From Chrysoporthe austroafricana (taxonomy: Eukaryota > Ascomycota > Sordariomycetes > Diaporthales > Cryphonectriaceae), in contig JYIP02000005.1 of NCBI GenBank assembly GCA_001051155.2, positions 3,596,001 to 3,660,000 on the forward strand: 64,000 nucleotides of DNA, written 5' to 3'. The notes beneath the pieces are model-generated. The model had not been told where the DNA came from. It made no database searches and saw only the letters and a list, made by a program, of their open reading frames with translations. The translations under genes and the position numbers were made by a program. Shown piece by piece: positions 44,049 to 55,777 of this stretch (position 1 is its first letter; the number at the start of each line of letters is the position of its first letter).

Positions 44049-45562
44049 ATGACCCTCTCCCGGAGCCCCTCCCCCGTCCCCGGGGGAGGTTGGTCCAGTC
44101 CCGGCCTCAACATCTCCGCGAGCGGCCGGTCCAGTCCAGCGACGGTGTTTACAGCCTCCAACGGGAACCAGGCGCTGTGGGAGTCGTCGCGCACCAAGAA
44201 CATGGGCGCCCGGGGGTACCCCGCGTTCGAGACGCAGAACCAGGGCTTCTTCCAGCGGCACATGCGCCGGATCTCGAACAGCCTGCCGCGCTTCCACACG
44301 ACGAACACACACTATGCCGAGAAGGAGAAGCTGCAGAGGGGGAGGTGGTGGTCGCCGGCGCGGTCGGTCCCGCTGTACGGACGGCTGGGGAACCTCGTCG
44401 GGCGCATGGGCCGCAGGGCGAAGCTGCGCCTGCTCGTCGTCTTCCTCCTGCTGTTCGCCGTCTGGATATTCTTCCACTCCCGTACGTCGCATGCCCGTGA
44501 ACCCTGGGGTCTGGACCCCTGCTGACTGACTTGGCCACAGCTTTGTTATTCTACTGGCGACGGACGGCGTGGCTCGGCGGCGGAGAGAAATACGTGATCA
44601 TACTAGGGGCCAATATCGGCGGGGGCGTCATGGAGTGGAAAGGCGCGAGGGAGTGGGCGATCGAGCGGGACAGCCTGCGCAACAAGAAGAAGTACGTGGC
44701 CAACTGGGGCTATGAGCTGGAGGTGGTGGACATGAGCACCAAGAAGCGCTACGCGCACGAGTGGCGAGAGAGCTGGGAGAAGGTCGACTTCATCAGGAAC
44801 GCGCTCAAGAAGTACCCCAAGGCCGAGTGGTGAGTGCGCCCCGACCGCCTGGCCCTGCGCCCCTGTCCCCCTTGCTGACCGCGACGTTCTAGGGTGTGGT
44901 GGCTTGACCTCAACAGCTACATCATGGAGCCCGGCTACTCGCTCCAGAGCCACATGTTCAAGGAGCTGGAGAAGCACGTCTACCGGGACATCAACGAGTA
45001 CAACCCCCTCAACATCTCGCACCCGCCGACGGACGAGTACCTCGACGACGAGATGCTGAGCCCCGTCGGCGACGGGGACATCAACTCGGTCAACTTCGTC
45101 CTCACCCAGGACTGCGCGGGCTTCAACCTGGGCTCCTTCTTCGTGCGGCGCAGCGCGTGGACGGACCGGCTCCTCGACGTGTGGTGGGACCCCGTGGCCT
45201 ACGAGCAGAAGCACATGGAGTGGGCGCACAAGGAGCAGGACGCGCTGGAGCAGCTGTACCGCAACCAGCCGTGGATCCGGGCGCACGTCGGCTTCATCCC
45301 GCAGCGCATGATCAACAGCTTCCCGCCGGGCGCGTGCTCCGACGGCGGCGCCGGCAACAATACCCACGTGCACTACGACCAGCATGACCGCGACTTCGTC
45401 GTCAACATGGCCGGCTGCGAGTGGGGGCGCGACTGCTGGGGCGAGATGTACAACTACCGCGAGCTGAGCTACTACCTGAACCGGTCGTGGTGGGAGCGGT
45501 TCAAGGAGGACCTCGTCGCCGTGGCCATCTACAAGCTCACGGGCAAGAAGCTCAAGCTCTGA
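44049..45562 (+). CDS. MNN10: Alpha-1,6-mannosyltransferase, GT34 family (Mnn10 type)
   Basis: Golgi subunit of the mannan polymerase type, extending the alpha-1,6-mannan backbone on N-glycans. Exons 44049-44481, 44541-44829 and 44893-45562 give 463 residues. Introns of 59 and 63 bp have donors GTACGT and GTGAGT and acceptors CACAG and TCTAG, and phases agree. Type II topology: a Ser/Pro-rich cytosolic N-terminus (MTLSRSPSPVPGGGW), one helix (about residues 124-143, AKLRLLVVFLLLFAVWIFFHS), then the GT34 domain. Family marks are VIILGANIGGGVMEWK, VWWLDLNSYIMEPGYSLQSHMF and the TQDCAGFNLGSFFVRRS block. The DxD-type position reads D-L-N. The start was chosen because it is the first ATG in frame, although the frame stays open upstream through a predicted leader intron. 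Confidence 0.92.
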
Positions 45563-48362
45563 GCGGCGGCCGTCTCGTCATCCGGTCTCCAGGACCTTTA
45601 CATAACCTGGCAGCTGGAACGGCGCGTCATATCTTTTTCACTCTTCATGGCATCCTATTTTATTTCACCCACTCTGGATTATTTATTACCGCGAAGTTCA
45701 AGGAGTAGCATGGATGGCGGCCTCGCGGGATCCCGACATGACTGAGGCGTGCACGACAAGGAGTTTAGGCGGCAAGGGCTTGGGCAGGCCGTCTGGGGCA
45801 GACGGGATTGCAGTGGACTGGGACACCAGTTTCCTATTGCTCTGGAAAGGCATGCTTTTAGGGGTACGAAATCGCTTGGAGTCGGGTCACCAGAGGGTAG
45901 AGCCATTCCGAATGGACACCGGGGGTTCTCAAGTTTTTTTTTCTTCTTCTTGGGCGCATCTAGATGTATCCTACCACACACATTGTGTCCCCTCGGTCCT
46001 ACTACGTCCCCCCCTCTTCCTAAGCCGTACTGTAGTAGCCCGACTCGGCTGTCACCGGACCCTCCGTGACACGACTAGCTACTACAGCCAGGCGCCGCGA
46101 GCCGATGGCAGCTGGGCTTGGGAGATGTGTGTGTCGCCAGCTGTCGCTACGTGGGCCGTCTCCCGGGCGCAATCTCCTGTGTCGCGCTCGGTAGATGGCA
46201 GGCTGGCTGGTCGCGCGTCGTACGGAATGGGCGGGCAGGTCGGCCGTGCCATGGAGATCCGGAGGGGGGGGGGAATGAAGGATTTGTGCCGTGTCAGTGT
46301 CGTCTGGGTAGGCAGGATAGACACCTCTAGGGCCTCCTCTGTCGCGCGGCTGAGATGTCATGGAATGTAGATATATGTAATGTCAATGATCACTGCCCTT
46401 GGGCGCTGTTGAGGATCCGCTGGTTGCGGGACGTGATTATCTGCCCCGAGGGACTGGAAGGTATAGACAGGGCCGAGGACAAGTCAGTGGTTTAGATAGT
46501 CTCGAGAGAAGGTCTCAGCCTTAGCATTGCCCCATGTGGTCGCTGGTCCTCGGGCACCAGCGTCGAGACGCTAGGCCCATGACTTGTCCTCGAGGTTGTT
46601 GGCCGCTGCGGCTTTCAAGGCCGAGACGGTCTCACTCACGAAAGGGCAGGCAATGAGCGGCGTGCCGCGTGCTTGTAGCCCAACCTCTACAGGTCGAACG
46701 TGGAGAGACGTGGCCCCCGACCTTGGGAGCCAGGAGTCTCCCATGCCTCCATTCTGCAGATCGACAACTCTGTATATGAGGACTTGGGCCCAGGCTCTAA
46801 CTACGACTCCTTCCAATTCTTACCCGGCGAGGGTGGGCAGCGCGTTGTTAACTCCTCCATTCGACCGAAGAGTCTCAACGCCACGTTCTATCGTCTTTGC
46901 TCGTCGGGGTTCTTTCTACCTTTGATCCCGGAACCCACGCACGAGATCGCGACGGCGTCTGTGCTGCACAACAAGACATCGTCTGCCCTGTGGCATCTAG
47001 AAGCAGAAAGAATGTCTGCCTGCCACGCCATCAAATGGCCCGCTCCTGCGCTACTGGCCGTCGAGAGGAATGTCACACATAGACATACACACCCACACAC
47101 ACCAGCTCAAGGTTCCGCGCCCGAGGTCTTGCCGGGAGACACGCCTCGGAGGTCGGCTCGCCGGGCCAAGGGCGGGGACCATGCGACGCCTGGGACGTCC
47201 TGCTGCTGCTGCCGGGCGGTATGATGCACTTCATGAGACACATGCGCGTCATGGTGGTCAATCATCTCAGACCGGGGCCGATGAGGCCACGCACGCCAAG
47301 ATGCGTTCCGGTGGGCGGCTACGCTGCTGTGCCACGGGGATCGCCGAAGGGGTGGGCGTGTGTGTGCAGCCTGGGCCCGACAGCACGAGCCGCGAGAGGT
47401 CCCCGGCGGTGGTCTCTCCAGCTGGCCTCTCTGACGGGAGTTTGAGGCAGCGTGTGAGGAGGAGGCATGATGCCGTTTCTGAAGGGGATGGATGGGTCGG
47501 TGGACGAGGCTCGGATAGAGCCTGCCGTCTGCCACGGCACCTCGGCTCTGGGGATAAAGCCTGGGAATGAATGCTGCGGCTACCGCCACAGCGGATCTCA
47601 CCCAGCCTACAAGCCAACCAGAGCGCTGTAGAACAGGCCTTTTTGCCCCCCAAGCGCCAAGCGCCAAGGGCCAGAGGAGCGAGCAATCATATGCTCCAGA
47701 GCTGCGTCCTTCGCGGCCGCCGCCCCTCCTCCTACGCCGCAGCAGATACTACTACTACTACGCAGTAGAGGCACGCCCTGGACCAGACCAGGCGGAGCAG
47801 TTAAGACGCCAAGACATCCTCCCCAGAGGAGACAGTTCTTGGCCGTGCTTCGGTGCTGCGACCGTTGCAGCTAGGCTTAGTGGCCCGGCCCCCATCCTTC
47901 GGGACGACGCTCCGGGGGCGCGCTCGGACTTGGACAGACAAGCAGCTGAGCAGGTGCCATCCGCGGCGTGGGTCGTCGCCAGTGACGCCCGCGGCGCACC
48001 TACGGTAATCACACCTGTCTCGTGTGTCGTGGCACCGTCGCCGCCGAGCACTCCCCGACCTTCACAAGGCCGGCACTGGGACACGTCTGCCCTCTTCGCT
48101 CTGGACACCACACATCCGACAGATTCATCCATCCCCTCGGCTTGACGCGCCCCATCGTCTTCTGCTCCGATAGAGCTACTGTACCGTGCGCGCGACCCAG
48201 CCAGCAGCAACGAGCGGCCTGGCGACGGCCGCCGTGCCGCCCTGTCGTCGGCTTTCTGGTCGCGTGCCCTGCCTGCCACCTCTGCCCGCCGCGCCGTAGG
48301 ACCGCCCACCACCCCGTTTCTGCTGCCTCCCCCCAACCGTCGTCAATGCCCGCCCGCGCAGC
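45563..48362. other. Intergenic, 2.8 kb, no supported gene
   Basis: 3' flank of the mannosyltransferase followed by short frames with no domains. The final 250 bp before 48363 is C-rich leader-like sequence for the GH125 gene. Confidence 0.55.
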
Positions 48363-50399
48363 ATGTTTAGCATACGCAACGCGAGGCTGCTGGCCCTAGC
48401 CCTCCTCGCCTCGGTCGTGTTCCTCTACGTCGGCTGGCGGCGGCCCCTCGCCTGGGACGCCGCGCTCGGCGCCGGCCCAGACGTGTCCAGAGGGGGCGCG
48501 CCCGGCGCCGAGAAGCCCCTGACGGTGCCACAGAGCGGCACCGACAAGCATGCGCACCACGGCTCGGCGCCGGCCGGCGCGTCGATCCCAGCGCCGCCGC
48601 CGCCGCCGGCGGGCCAGGGCGAGGACGGCAAGAAGGACGGCGATGACGACGGCTACGACTTCAAGCGGCCCGCGACCGCCGCGGACGCCGGCTACCCAGC
48701 GGGCAAGCCGGACTGCCCGGGCTTCGAGGCCTACATGAACCGGAAGCCCGGGCCCCCGTCGGCGGGCTCGCGCCAGTTCCCGGCCCTGCGCCCGCCGCCC
48801 GAGTGTCGCACATTCAGCGCTCCCGCCGTGGACGACTACATCAGGAAGATGGAGGGGACCATCAAGGACCCGGACCTGTACCGGCTGTTCGAGAACAGCT
48901 TCCCCAACACCCTGGACACGATGGTCAAGTGGCACGGGTACGCGCAGGACGAGGACGGCAACGACACGGACGAGGAGCTGTCGTACATCATCACGGGGGA
49001 CATCGACGCCATGTGGCTGCGCGACAGCGCGTCCCAGCTGTACTCGTACCTCTCGTTCCTCTCGCCGAACGACCCGGAGAAAGGCGGCGGCGAGGGCGGC
49101 CGCGGCCTCAAGAGCCTGAACTCGCTCTGGCGCGGGCTCATCAACTCGCACGCGCGCTACATCCTCATCTCGCCGTACTGCCACTCGTTCCAGCCGCCGC
49201 CCGAGTCCGGGATCCCGCCGACGCACAACGGCGCCTACAAGCAGAACAACCCGCGCCCGGCGTACGACCCGCAGAAGGTCTTCGACTGCAAGTGGGAGCT
49301 CGACAGCTTCGCGTCGTTCCTGCAGGTGAGCGTGGGCTACTGGGCGCGCACGCACGACCTGGCCTTCTTCGCCCGCCACCGCTGGGTCGACGCCGTCCGC
49401 GCGGCCGTCGACGCCGCCGCCGCCATGCGCGTCGGCACGTACGACGACGAGGGCCGCGTGCTGCCCAGCGCGTGGACGTTCACGGGCTGGACGAACCGCG
49501 GCACCGAGACGCTCACCAACGACGGGCTGGGCAACCCGAGCCGCAGCAACGGCATGGTGCGCACCGCCTTCCGCCCCAGCGACGACGCCACCATCTTCCA
49601 GTTCCTGGTCCCCGCCAACATGATGTGGGCCAAGTACCTCGAGGAGGCCTCGGTGATGGTGGAGGAGCTCGCCGAGGGCGCGGCGCCCGGCATCGACGCG
49701 GCGCGGCGCGAGGCGGCGCGCGGGCTCGTGCAGGACATGCGCGACTTCGCCTTCGGGATCCGGCAGGGCATCGACGCCGACGCGATCGTCGCCCACCGCG
49801 AGTACGGCGACATCTTCGCGTACGAGTGCGACGGCTTCGGCGGCGTGAACCTGATGGACGACGCCAACGTGCCGAGCCTGCTGTCGGCGCCGCTGTTCCG
49901 CTACGGCGAGTCGCGGTTCCCGCTGCCCGAGGGCGCCCAGGCCCGCGACTACGACGAGGTCTACCAGAACACGCGGCGCTTCGTGCTGTCGCCGGACAAC
50001 CCGTACTGGGCGCACGGGCCCGCGCTCTCCGCCGTCGGCGGCCCGCACCTCGGGCCGGGGCGCGCCTGGCCCATGGCGGCGCTGGTGGCCGGGCTGAGCG
50101 CGTTCGGCGCCGAGGCGGGCTACGTGGACGCGCGCGGGCGCCCGCGCACGACGGGCGCGGAGCTGCTGCTCGAGGACCACGTCGCGGACCAGCTCGGCAT
50201 GGTGCTCAACTCGACCGCCGGCTGGGGCGTCGTCCACGAGAGCGTCGACAGCTGGCGCGGGCCCGCCGCCTTCACCCGCCCCTGGTTCGGCTGGGCCAAC
50301 GGCCTGCTCGGCGAGCTCGTGCTGCGCGTCGAGGCGTGGGACGCCCGGGACGAGGGCGCCGCCGGCCGGGAGGGGCTGCTGGGCCGGAGCTGGCAGTGA
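48363..50399 (+). CDS. GH125 family exo-alpha-1,6-mannosidase-type glycoside hydrolase
   Basis: Metal-independent alpha-mannosidase family (GH125, formerly DUF1237), typically cleaving non-reducing alpha-1,6-mannose. Intronless, 678 residues. The N-terminus has a short basic start and one hydrophobic helix (about residues 8-24, RLLALALLASVVFLYVGW), a signal anchor placing the enzyme in the secretory pathway, probably the Golgi lumen or cell surface. A low-complexity Pro/Gly/Asp-rich stem spans about residues 50-120. The catalytic domain follows with the family hallmark ITGDIDAMWLRDSASQ near residues 208-223, SPYCHSFQPP, WELDSFASFLQ and YECDGFGGVNLMDDANVPSLLS. The start is the first ATG and immediately precedes the anchor. 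It lies 2.8 kb downstream of the GT34 gene on the same strand. Confidence 0.93.
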   Translation: MFSIRNARLLALALLASVVFLYVGWRRPLAWDAALGAGPDVSRGGAPGAEKPLTVPQSGTDKHAHHGSAPAGASIPAPPPPPAGQGEDGKKDGDDDGYDFKRPATAADAGYPAGKPDCPGFEAYMNRKPGPPSAGSRQFPALRPPPECRTFSAPAVDDYIRKMEGTIKDPDLYRLFENSFPNTLDTMVKWHGYAQDEDGNDTDEELSYIITGDIDAMWLRDSASQLYSYLSFLSPNDPEKGGGEGGRGLKSLNSLWRGLINSHARYILISPYCHSFQPPPESGIPPTHNGAYKQNNPRPAYDPQKVFDCKWELDSFASFLQVSVGYWARTHDLAFFARHRWVDAVRAAVDAAAAMRVGTYDDEGRVLPSAWTFTGWTNRGTETLTNDGLGNPSRSNGMVRTAFRPSDDATIFQFLVPANMMWAKYLEEASVMVEELAEGAAPGIDAARREAARGLVQDMRDFAFGIRQGIDADAIVAHREYGDIFAYECDGFGGVNLMDDANVPSLLSAPLFRYGESRFPLPEGAQARDYDEVYQNTRRFVLSPDNPYWAHGPALSAVGGPHLGPGRAWPMAALVAGLSAFGAEAGYVDARGRPRTTGAELLLEDHVADQLGMVLNSTAGWGVVHESVDSWRGPAAFTRPWFGWANGLLGELVLRVEAWDARDEGAAGREGLLGRSWQ

Positions 50400-51562
50400 G
50401 GCGCCCGCGGGTGGGCGCCGTGGAGGGGGGGTCTCTATGGCCGGGCGTCATCAGCGCGGCTTGTGCCTGTTTACTCTTCTTTTTTCAAAAAAGAACGCAG
50501 GAGGCCTAGGTTCTTTTGCATAGTATAGGGCGTTGGCGGTCTGGTATATATTATATTTTTATCCCATCGCTGTGTCTCGCTAGGACTGTGTGCTGCTGCG
50601 GCGAGGCTTAGCACTCTTAGCTGTCGACTGCGGGCGTGAAGGCATGACAGCTTCATGGTCGAAAACTCGGGTGGGCTTTCCACCTGACGATACGCCCCAT
50701 TATTACCCCTCCCCCTCTATTTTTTTCCCCCAGGGGCGCTCGCCGTGTTTCGACGGGCTTAATATGACAGAGACGAGGCTATCATTAGAGCGGCGCATAT
50801 TGCCAGAGGTGGAAATAAGCTTAGCGGGGATGCGTTTTAGAGTCTCACCCTAATTAGCTGCCTATTCTGGTAGCATAAGCTTCTCCCCTGGAGCAATTGA
50901 CGTCCCTGCTAGCCGACCTCACGCCTCCTCAGTATTTCTCCTATCGACATACCCTCTAGTTAGTTCCCCTGGAGTAACCATAGTAATCATCTAGGGCGCG
51001 CACTAGCCTTCGGAGGAGCACCTCCGCGGGAGCCGCCCTCGCCCTACTATAGCGTGTATAGGCTAGCTACCCGCCTCCTAGCGCGGCATCCATCCAACCT
51101 CACTTACACACGAGAAGAAAGACTACACGGGACAAAAGCCATAGACTGAGAGGCAGACTTCCTTCGTAAATCTCCCAGCCCGGAGGCGGGAGCTCATCGC
51201 ATTGGTTTGGTATCCGGTGTATCTACAAGACAAGGGTCCTCCACCCTTCCATCCCTAAAAATTTGGCATCAAGAAGCAGAAAAAAGACAAAATCAGCGTG
51301 CCTTGCCCTTCCCCCCCGTACCGTATTTTTCCTCCGGGGGGCCGTGGGGCGAAAATGGTGAACGAAAAAAAAAAAAAAAAAACAAAATCATAACAAGCAG
51401 GCCGAACACAAACTCCAGATGTTGGGTATCGCGACCCCCGCCGTCCCTTTGGCAGATCTGACCTCCGCCGCCCCGGGGGAATGCGAAATGAGAGGGGCCG
51501 GGCCCCGGTCGTGGTGTCTCGTCAAGGTCATCTCTCTATTCCGTCCCTAGTTTGTTTTCCCC

Positions 51563-51600
51563 GTCTCTCTTCTCTCTCGCGAGAGAGAGAGAGAGAGAGA
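51563..51600. repeat. TC/GA inverted repeat
   Basis: A (TC)n run meets a (GA)n run at CGCG, forming a potential hairpin. Confidence 0.85.
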
Positions 51601-51649
51601 ACAGTGAGAAGAAAGAAGAAAGAAGTAAAAAGAAGCCGGGGAGAGTCCG

Positions 51650-51762
51650 AAAAAAAAAAAAAAAAAAAAAAAAAAAACGGGGGGGCCGGCCCCCCCCCCG
51701 CGCCCGCCCCCCGCGGGCCCGGGCGGGGGNAAAAAAAAAAAAAAAAAAAAAGAGGGGAGAGG

Positions 51763-51792
<30 letters not shown>
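51650..51792. repeat. Poly-A / G+C-run tract with one N
   Basis: A runs of about 27, then G/C-only sequence, an N at 51,730, then further A runs. It lies immediately 3' of the GH16 stop codon. It resembles the tract in the Msn2-like intron and is probably an artefact of sequencing or gap closure. Confidence 0.85.
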
Positions 51793-51794
<2 letters not shown>

Positions 51795-51806
51795 AGGGAA
51801 CGGACT

Positions 51807-52984
51807 CTACGACCGGTACTTCTCCACGCGCCGCCTGACCGCGGGGACGGTCTCGGCGCGGCGCGTGCTGCTGCCCGAGGCCTGGTAGACGTTGATGGAG
51901 TTGAAGAGCCAGTACGCGTCGGTGAAGGCGGAGGGGTTGTTGGCGACGTACTCCTGGCACGTGCTGGCGAGGGCGGAGCACGTGGCGTCGGCGCTCCAGA
52001 CGGACTGCTTGCCGGCCCCTGGAACGTTGTCTCACGTTAGTCATCCGTCCATCTCTCACGAAGGCGGGAGGGGGGAAAGGGGGGAGGGGGAAGAAGGGGA
52101 GGGGGAAGAAGGGGAGGGGGAAGGGGGTTCAGTAAAAACTTACAGTCTCCGCAGAAGGTGGTGTCGATGATGATGTTGTGGTTCTTGAAGTAGTTGTCGA
52201 TGTTGCAGCCGCTGCCGCCGGCGAACTGGGCCTGCGGGGTGCCGAAGCTGGACGTGTCGACGCCGGAGCTGTTGCCGGCGGCGGTGAGGGCGTCGGCGAC
52301 GGAGCTGTTGCGGGGGAAGAACCAGACGCTGATGGCGCTGCTGGTCCACTCCATGGCGTAGACGCCGCCGCCGCCCGCGTTGAGGCCGGCGCCGAAGGCG
52401 CTCGTCTCGGTCGTCAGCTGCGGGCAGCCCGTGTTGCCGCTGCCGGCGCCGCAGTCCTCGGTGTCCAGCAGCTTGGTGGAGGCGAGCTGCGTGCCCTGCG
52501 ACATGGTGCAGCCCTCCTCGGTGTGCAGGGTGATCTCGTTGGTCGACTGCGAGTTGACGCCCTCGATGATGTCGATCTCGCCCGACGACGGCCAGTCCGG
52601 GCCGAAGGACCACAGGGCGGGCCAGGTGCCGCAGCCGACGGGCATGTGGTTGACGTCGGCGACGAGGAGCATGTGGGTGTAGGACTTCTTGGAGGAGACG
52701 CGGGTGGAGGCGCGGCCGCCCGAGGGGTTGGACGTCTTGTAGTCGGCGCCCAGGTAGATGCCGCCCATGGAGTAGCCGGCCAGGCCCGAGGCGGAGGCGG
52801 CCGAGGACGACTGGTAGCTGACGAAGCCGTTGGTGGGGTCGGTGCCGGTGTAGAAGTCGAACTCGTCGAAGAAGTTGGAGGTCGTGTAGCTGTCCGCGAG
52901 GGTGTACGTGGTGGCGGCCGCCAGCCGGCCGGCGGCGAGGAGGGCGACCAGCTTGAACATGGCTGAGGCGGACGTGAAAGGCAT
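51807..52984 (-). CDS. Secreted GH16 endo-beta-1,3(4)-glucanase-type hydrolase
   Basis: Extracellular or cell-wall beta-glucanase family GH16. Exon 1 52144-52984 and exon 2 51807-52018 give 350 residues. The 125-bp intron has a GTAAGT donor, a CTAAC branch and a TTCCAG acceptor, and it restores the conserved TFCGDWAG motif across the junction. The signal peptide has hydrophobic core LVALLAAGRLAAA, with a second Met (52960) directly before it. I prefer ATG 52984, because a probable 5' UTR acceptor (TTCTTTTCTTTCAG) ends 5 nt before it. The catalytic ExDxxE motif is GEIDIIEG with E136, D138 and E141. Substrate-fold marks include SYTTSNFFDEFDFYTGTDPT and ALWSFGPDWPSSGEIDI. The intron carries a purine repeat. 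Exact substrate is unknown. Confidence 0.9.
52063..52132. repeat. Purine (GGGGAAGAA) repeat in the GH16 intron
   Basis: Several tandem copies of a GGGGAGGGGGAAGAA-type unit, confined to the predicted intron. Confidence 0.85.
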
Positions 52985-55619
52985 CTCGTCTGAAAGAAAA
53001 GAAGGAAGAAGAAGGAATGACCTGGTCTGAAGGATATGCGAGAAAGGAATGAACCGTGTAGTCAAGTGGTGAGACTTGAAGATATCAAAAAGGCTGGCTC
53101 TGATATCACGGAATCTCGAGCGAAGAAGGGATCTGCCGTGTGGCTGGTAGGCCTTTTCTTTTCAACAGAAGGCAGGAGGAGGCGTAGGGAATGTGTTGTG
53201 AATCACCAGCCAGGGCGAGTCACGAAGAAAAGAAGAAGCAAAAAAAAAAAAACGTCGAGGGCAGTCAAGCCGAGAAGGTCTTGGGTGGTCGACGCGAGGT
53301 TGAGAGCCCTAGGGTGGCGTTCTGCTCCCTTAAACAGGGCCGCGAAGGTTCGAGGTCGGCGTGCTGTAACCACGGAACAATGTAGGCTGTCGACTAGAGC
53401 TATTGTTGTGCCGGACAATAGAGCAGCTCTAAATCTATCCCCGCAACAATAGGTGCTGGGCCGCGTCAAAGGAGGGCTGGTGAAAGGAACAGGACCAAAA
53501 GGAGGGAGGACCTGGCCAATCAAGACGACAGCGGGCGCAGAAGGAAAGACGGGTCGAGAGGTTGGCGTGATATTTCTTTTCCTCAAGACAGGCGAAGGGA
53601 GAGTCAGAGGGCAGACGGACTTCGAGGGCCGGCCCAGATGGAGCAGGAGGAGGAGGCGGCGGAGAAGGACGAAGAGGGACAAAAAAGGACAAAAAAGGTT
53701 TGACCAAAGCCAGAAGACGCAGATGAACAGCCCGTGATGATGGTCCCGCGAGCTAGTTCGACGTCTGCCACATGCGGGAATGCTGTGTTAAATAGGCTTG
53801 CATGCGCAGACCGCGCACGCCTGCGTGACATGGCTGGGCCGCGAAGGGATCGACTGGCCACGGCGGTTTCCAGGCCGGGCGAGAGATGTCACGACCCATG
53901 GGCGTATCCACCCTGCCCTGCTCTGGGATGTACACGCATAGTCGCCCATAGTAGGCGTTGGGTGACAAGGGAGGCCGATCTGCCGGTGAGCCGCAACCTC
54001 GCAGGGCGGATAGGTCCCCCCTTCCCCCCTGTCACCTGCAGCGGTGCGGGTAGAGAAACGCAGGGGGGGAAACAGAATCGAGTGGGTGACATGGCCCGAC
54101 GGGGCGTGTCTCTGGGTTGTCTCTGCCCTCTGGGCGCTGACTGGCCGGCCCAGACGACCGGATAATCTGTGCGAGACTGGGGGGGAGCCACGGGGGGACC
54201 CTGGAGGAGGGGTGGAGGGTTTCCTCCAGATAGACTCGCCTGTCAGTCAGTCTGCCCAAAGTCTGTCTTGTCTATCGGGCCGTTCGTGAGTAAGGCCAGA
54301 AATTGCAACGGAGAGGCCCTCCCGGCCAGTCAGGTCTCGAATCTGGGACTGCGCCAGGTGAGGAGCCCGGTCTCCGAACACTGGTCTGGCCCATATTTCC
54401 TGACCGAGCGCCACTCGGGGGGGGGGGCCACAGCCTGGGCCGCCAGGGGCAGGACTGAAGACCAAACGAGGCCACGGCCGAGGTGAAGAAGTCTGGTCCG
54501 GGGCCTGGGTGCACACGCCCAGCGACGGCCCAGCCAGCCGCCGATCACGCCTCGCTGCCATGCTGAGCGATAAGATACTTAGATCGAGACGGCCTGGCTG
54601 GCTGGCTGCCGTATGCCCAGTATGACAGGACGGGGGGCTGAGGACGGGACGGCGCGGCCAGTTAGGAGGCAAGCGTGTTAAGCATGAGTGACAAGAATGT
54701 CGTGCACGCCGTGGCGCGGCTGGGGGGGGGGAGGAGCCACCGTGCCCCTGGCCCTGGCGTGGCTGAAGGTAAGGTTTGGCCGGCCTGCATGAGATTGAGG
54801 GACCTCCCCCCCCCCACGACAGCATCTATACTCAGCACAGAAACAGAAAATCGTCGAATCGCCAAGCTCCTGGGGCGATCGTCCCGGGGCGATCGACAAG
54901 TCGAGGCTCAAAGGGGGTCCCGCACGCGCTTAGTGCTTAAGATCAGCCTGGTATGGCGAAGGGCAATCAATCCATGCGCGCCGCTTTTGGGATGCCCAGC
55001 AACCCTGCCATAACCGTGTATATAGTGGCGGGCATCGGGTTTCGCGCGTCGACATTTGGAAAGCTCTGCTGGGCCCAATTCGTCCGAACTGTCCAACTTC
55101 GGACGGGCGCGCGCCCAATAATACGGTAAGCTTTGCCTCAGGGTCCGTTGCCGCGGCCGAGACGCTGCGCTCTCTGCTCGCATAAACTGAGGCTGAGCCT
55201 CGGCGGGCCGCGGCGGCGGCGACGAGGGCAAGGCGAGGTGGTGAGGGGCGCCACTCAGCAAGGGCAGGCGATCATGTGCTCGCCGGAGCTCCTCCCCCTG
55301 CCCACCTCAGAGGGTCTGAGGTGAGAAGAAGGCCCTAACCCTCGGCCCTATCGGCGGCCCGGCCTGTCGGCAGTCGCAGCAGGCGAGGAGAGTCTAAGCA
55401 AATCTGACTTCTCACTCTCCTATGCTGATGATACCGGCTCGGATGGCGGGGCCGGGGAGAGGAGAGGAGAGGAGAGGACAGCTGGGTGCGTTGCAAGAGC
55501 TGATGTTTGAAAAAGGTTGGCGGCTCGCGACATGGGGCGTCCTCATTGGGCAGCCTGGCCGGGAGGGGGGCACGCGCGCTAGCACCTGAAGCGGGACCCC
55601 TGGGAGAGCCCTACTGACT

Positions 55620-55652
55620 AGGTGCAAGGTGCTGGGTGCAAGGTGCTAGGAA
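55620..55652. repeat. GGTGCAA/GGTGCT short tandem repeat
   Basis: Four GGTGC units in 33 bp, of the same motif family as the minisatellite near 42.2 kb. Confidence 0.7.
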
Positions 55653-55740
55653 CATACCATGGTAAATCTGGTCCTCCCCCTGCAGTAACGCAGCGCGTGG
55701 CCAGCGAGCAGCTCGCTCGCCACGATGGACTGGACGCCTC

Positions 55741-55777
55741 AACCCAGAACCCAGAACCCAGAACCCAGAACCCAGAG
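55741..55777. repeat. (AACCCAG)n 7-bp tandem repeat
   Basis: Five tandem copies of a telomere-like but non-telomeric heptamer. Confidence 0.9.

Larger units (their letters stand above)
50400..51806. other. Convergent spacer with TpA-rich block and homopolymer/N tract
   Basis: 1.4 kb between the GH125 and GH16 stop codons. 50,821-51,090 is strikingly rich in TpA (many CTAG, TTAG, GTAA). It also contains a perfect hairpin CGGAGG-AGCA-CCTCCG at 51,011-51,026. From 51,563 it holds a TC/GA inverted repeat and then A, C and G homopolymers with an N at 51,730. No gene is supported. Confidence 0.6.

Noticed and set aside
44482..44540. MNN10 exon 1 frame read through its donor to a stop at 44525 as a separate 158-residue protein
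   Set aside because: The donor GTACGT and the in-phase acceptor at 44540 join it to the rest of the GT34 domain.
48396..50237. 613-codon minus-strand frame opposite GH125
   Set aside because: Antisense shadow. Arg/Ala/Val-rich with no motif, while the plus strand matches GH125.
55741..55777. AACCCAG repeat as a telomere remnant
   Set aside because: The unit is not TTAGGG/CCCTAA, is only five copies long and is flanked by ordinary intergenic DNA.
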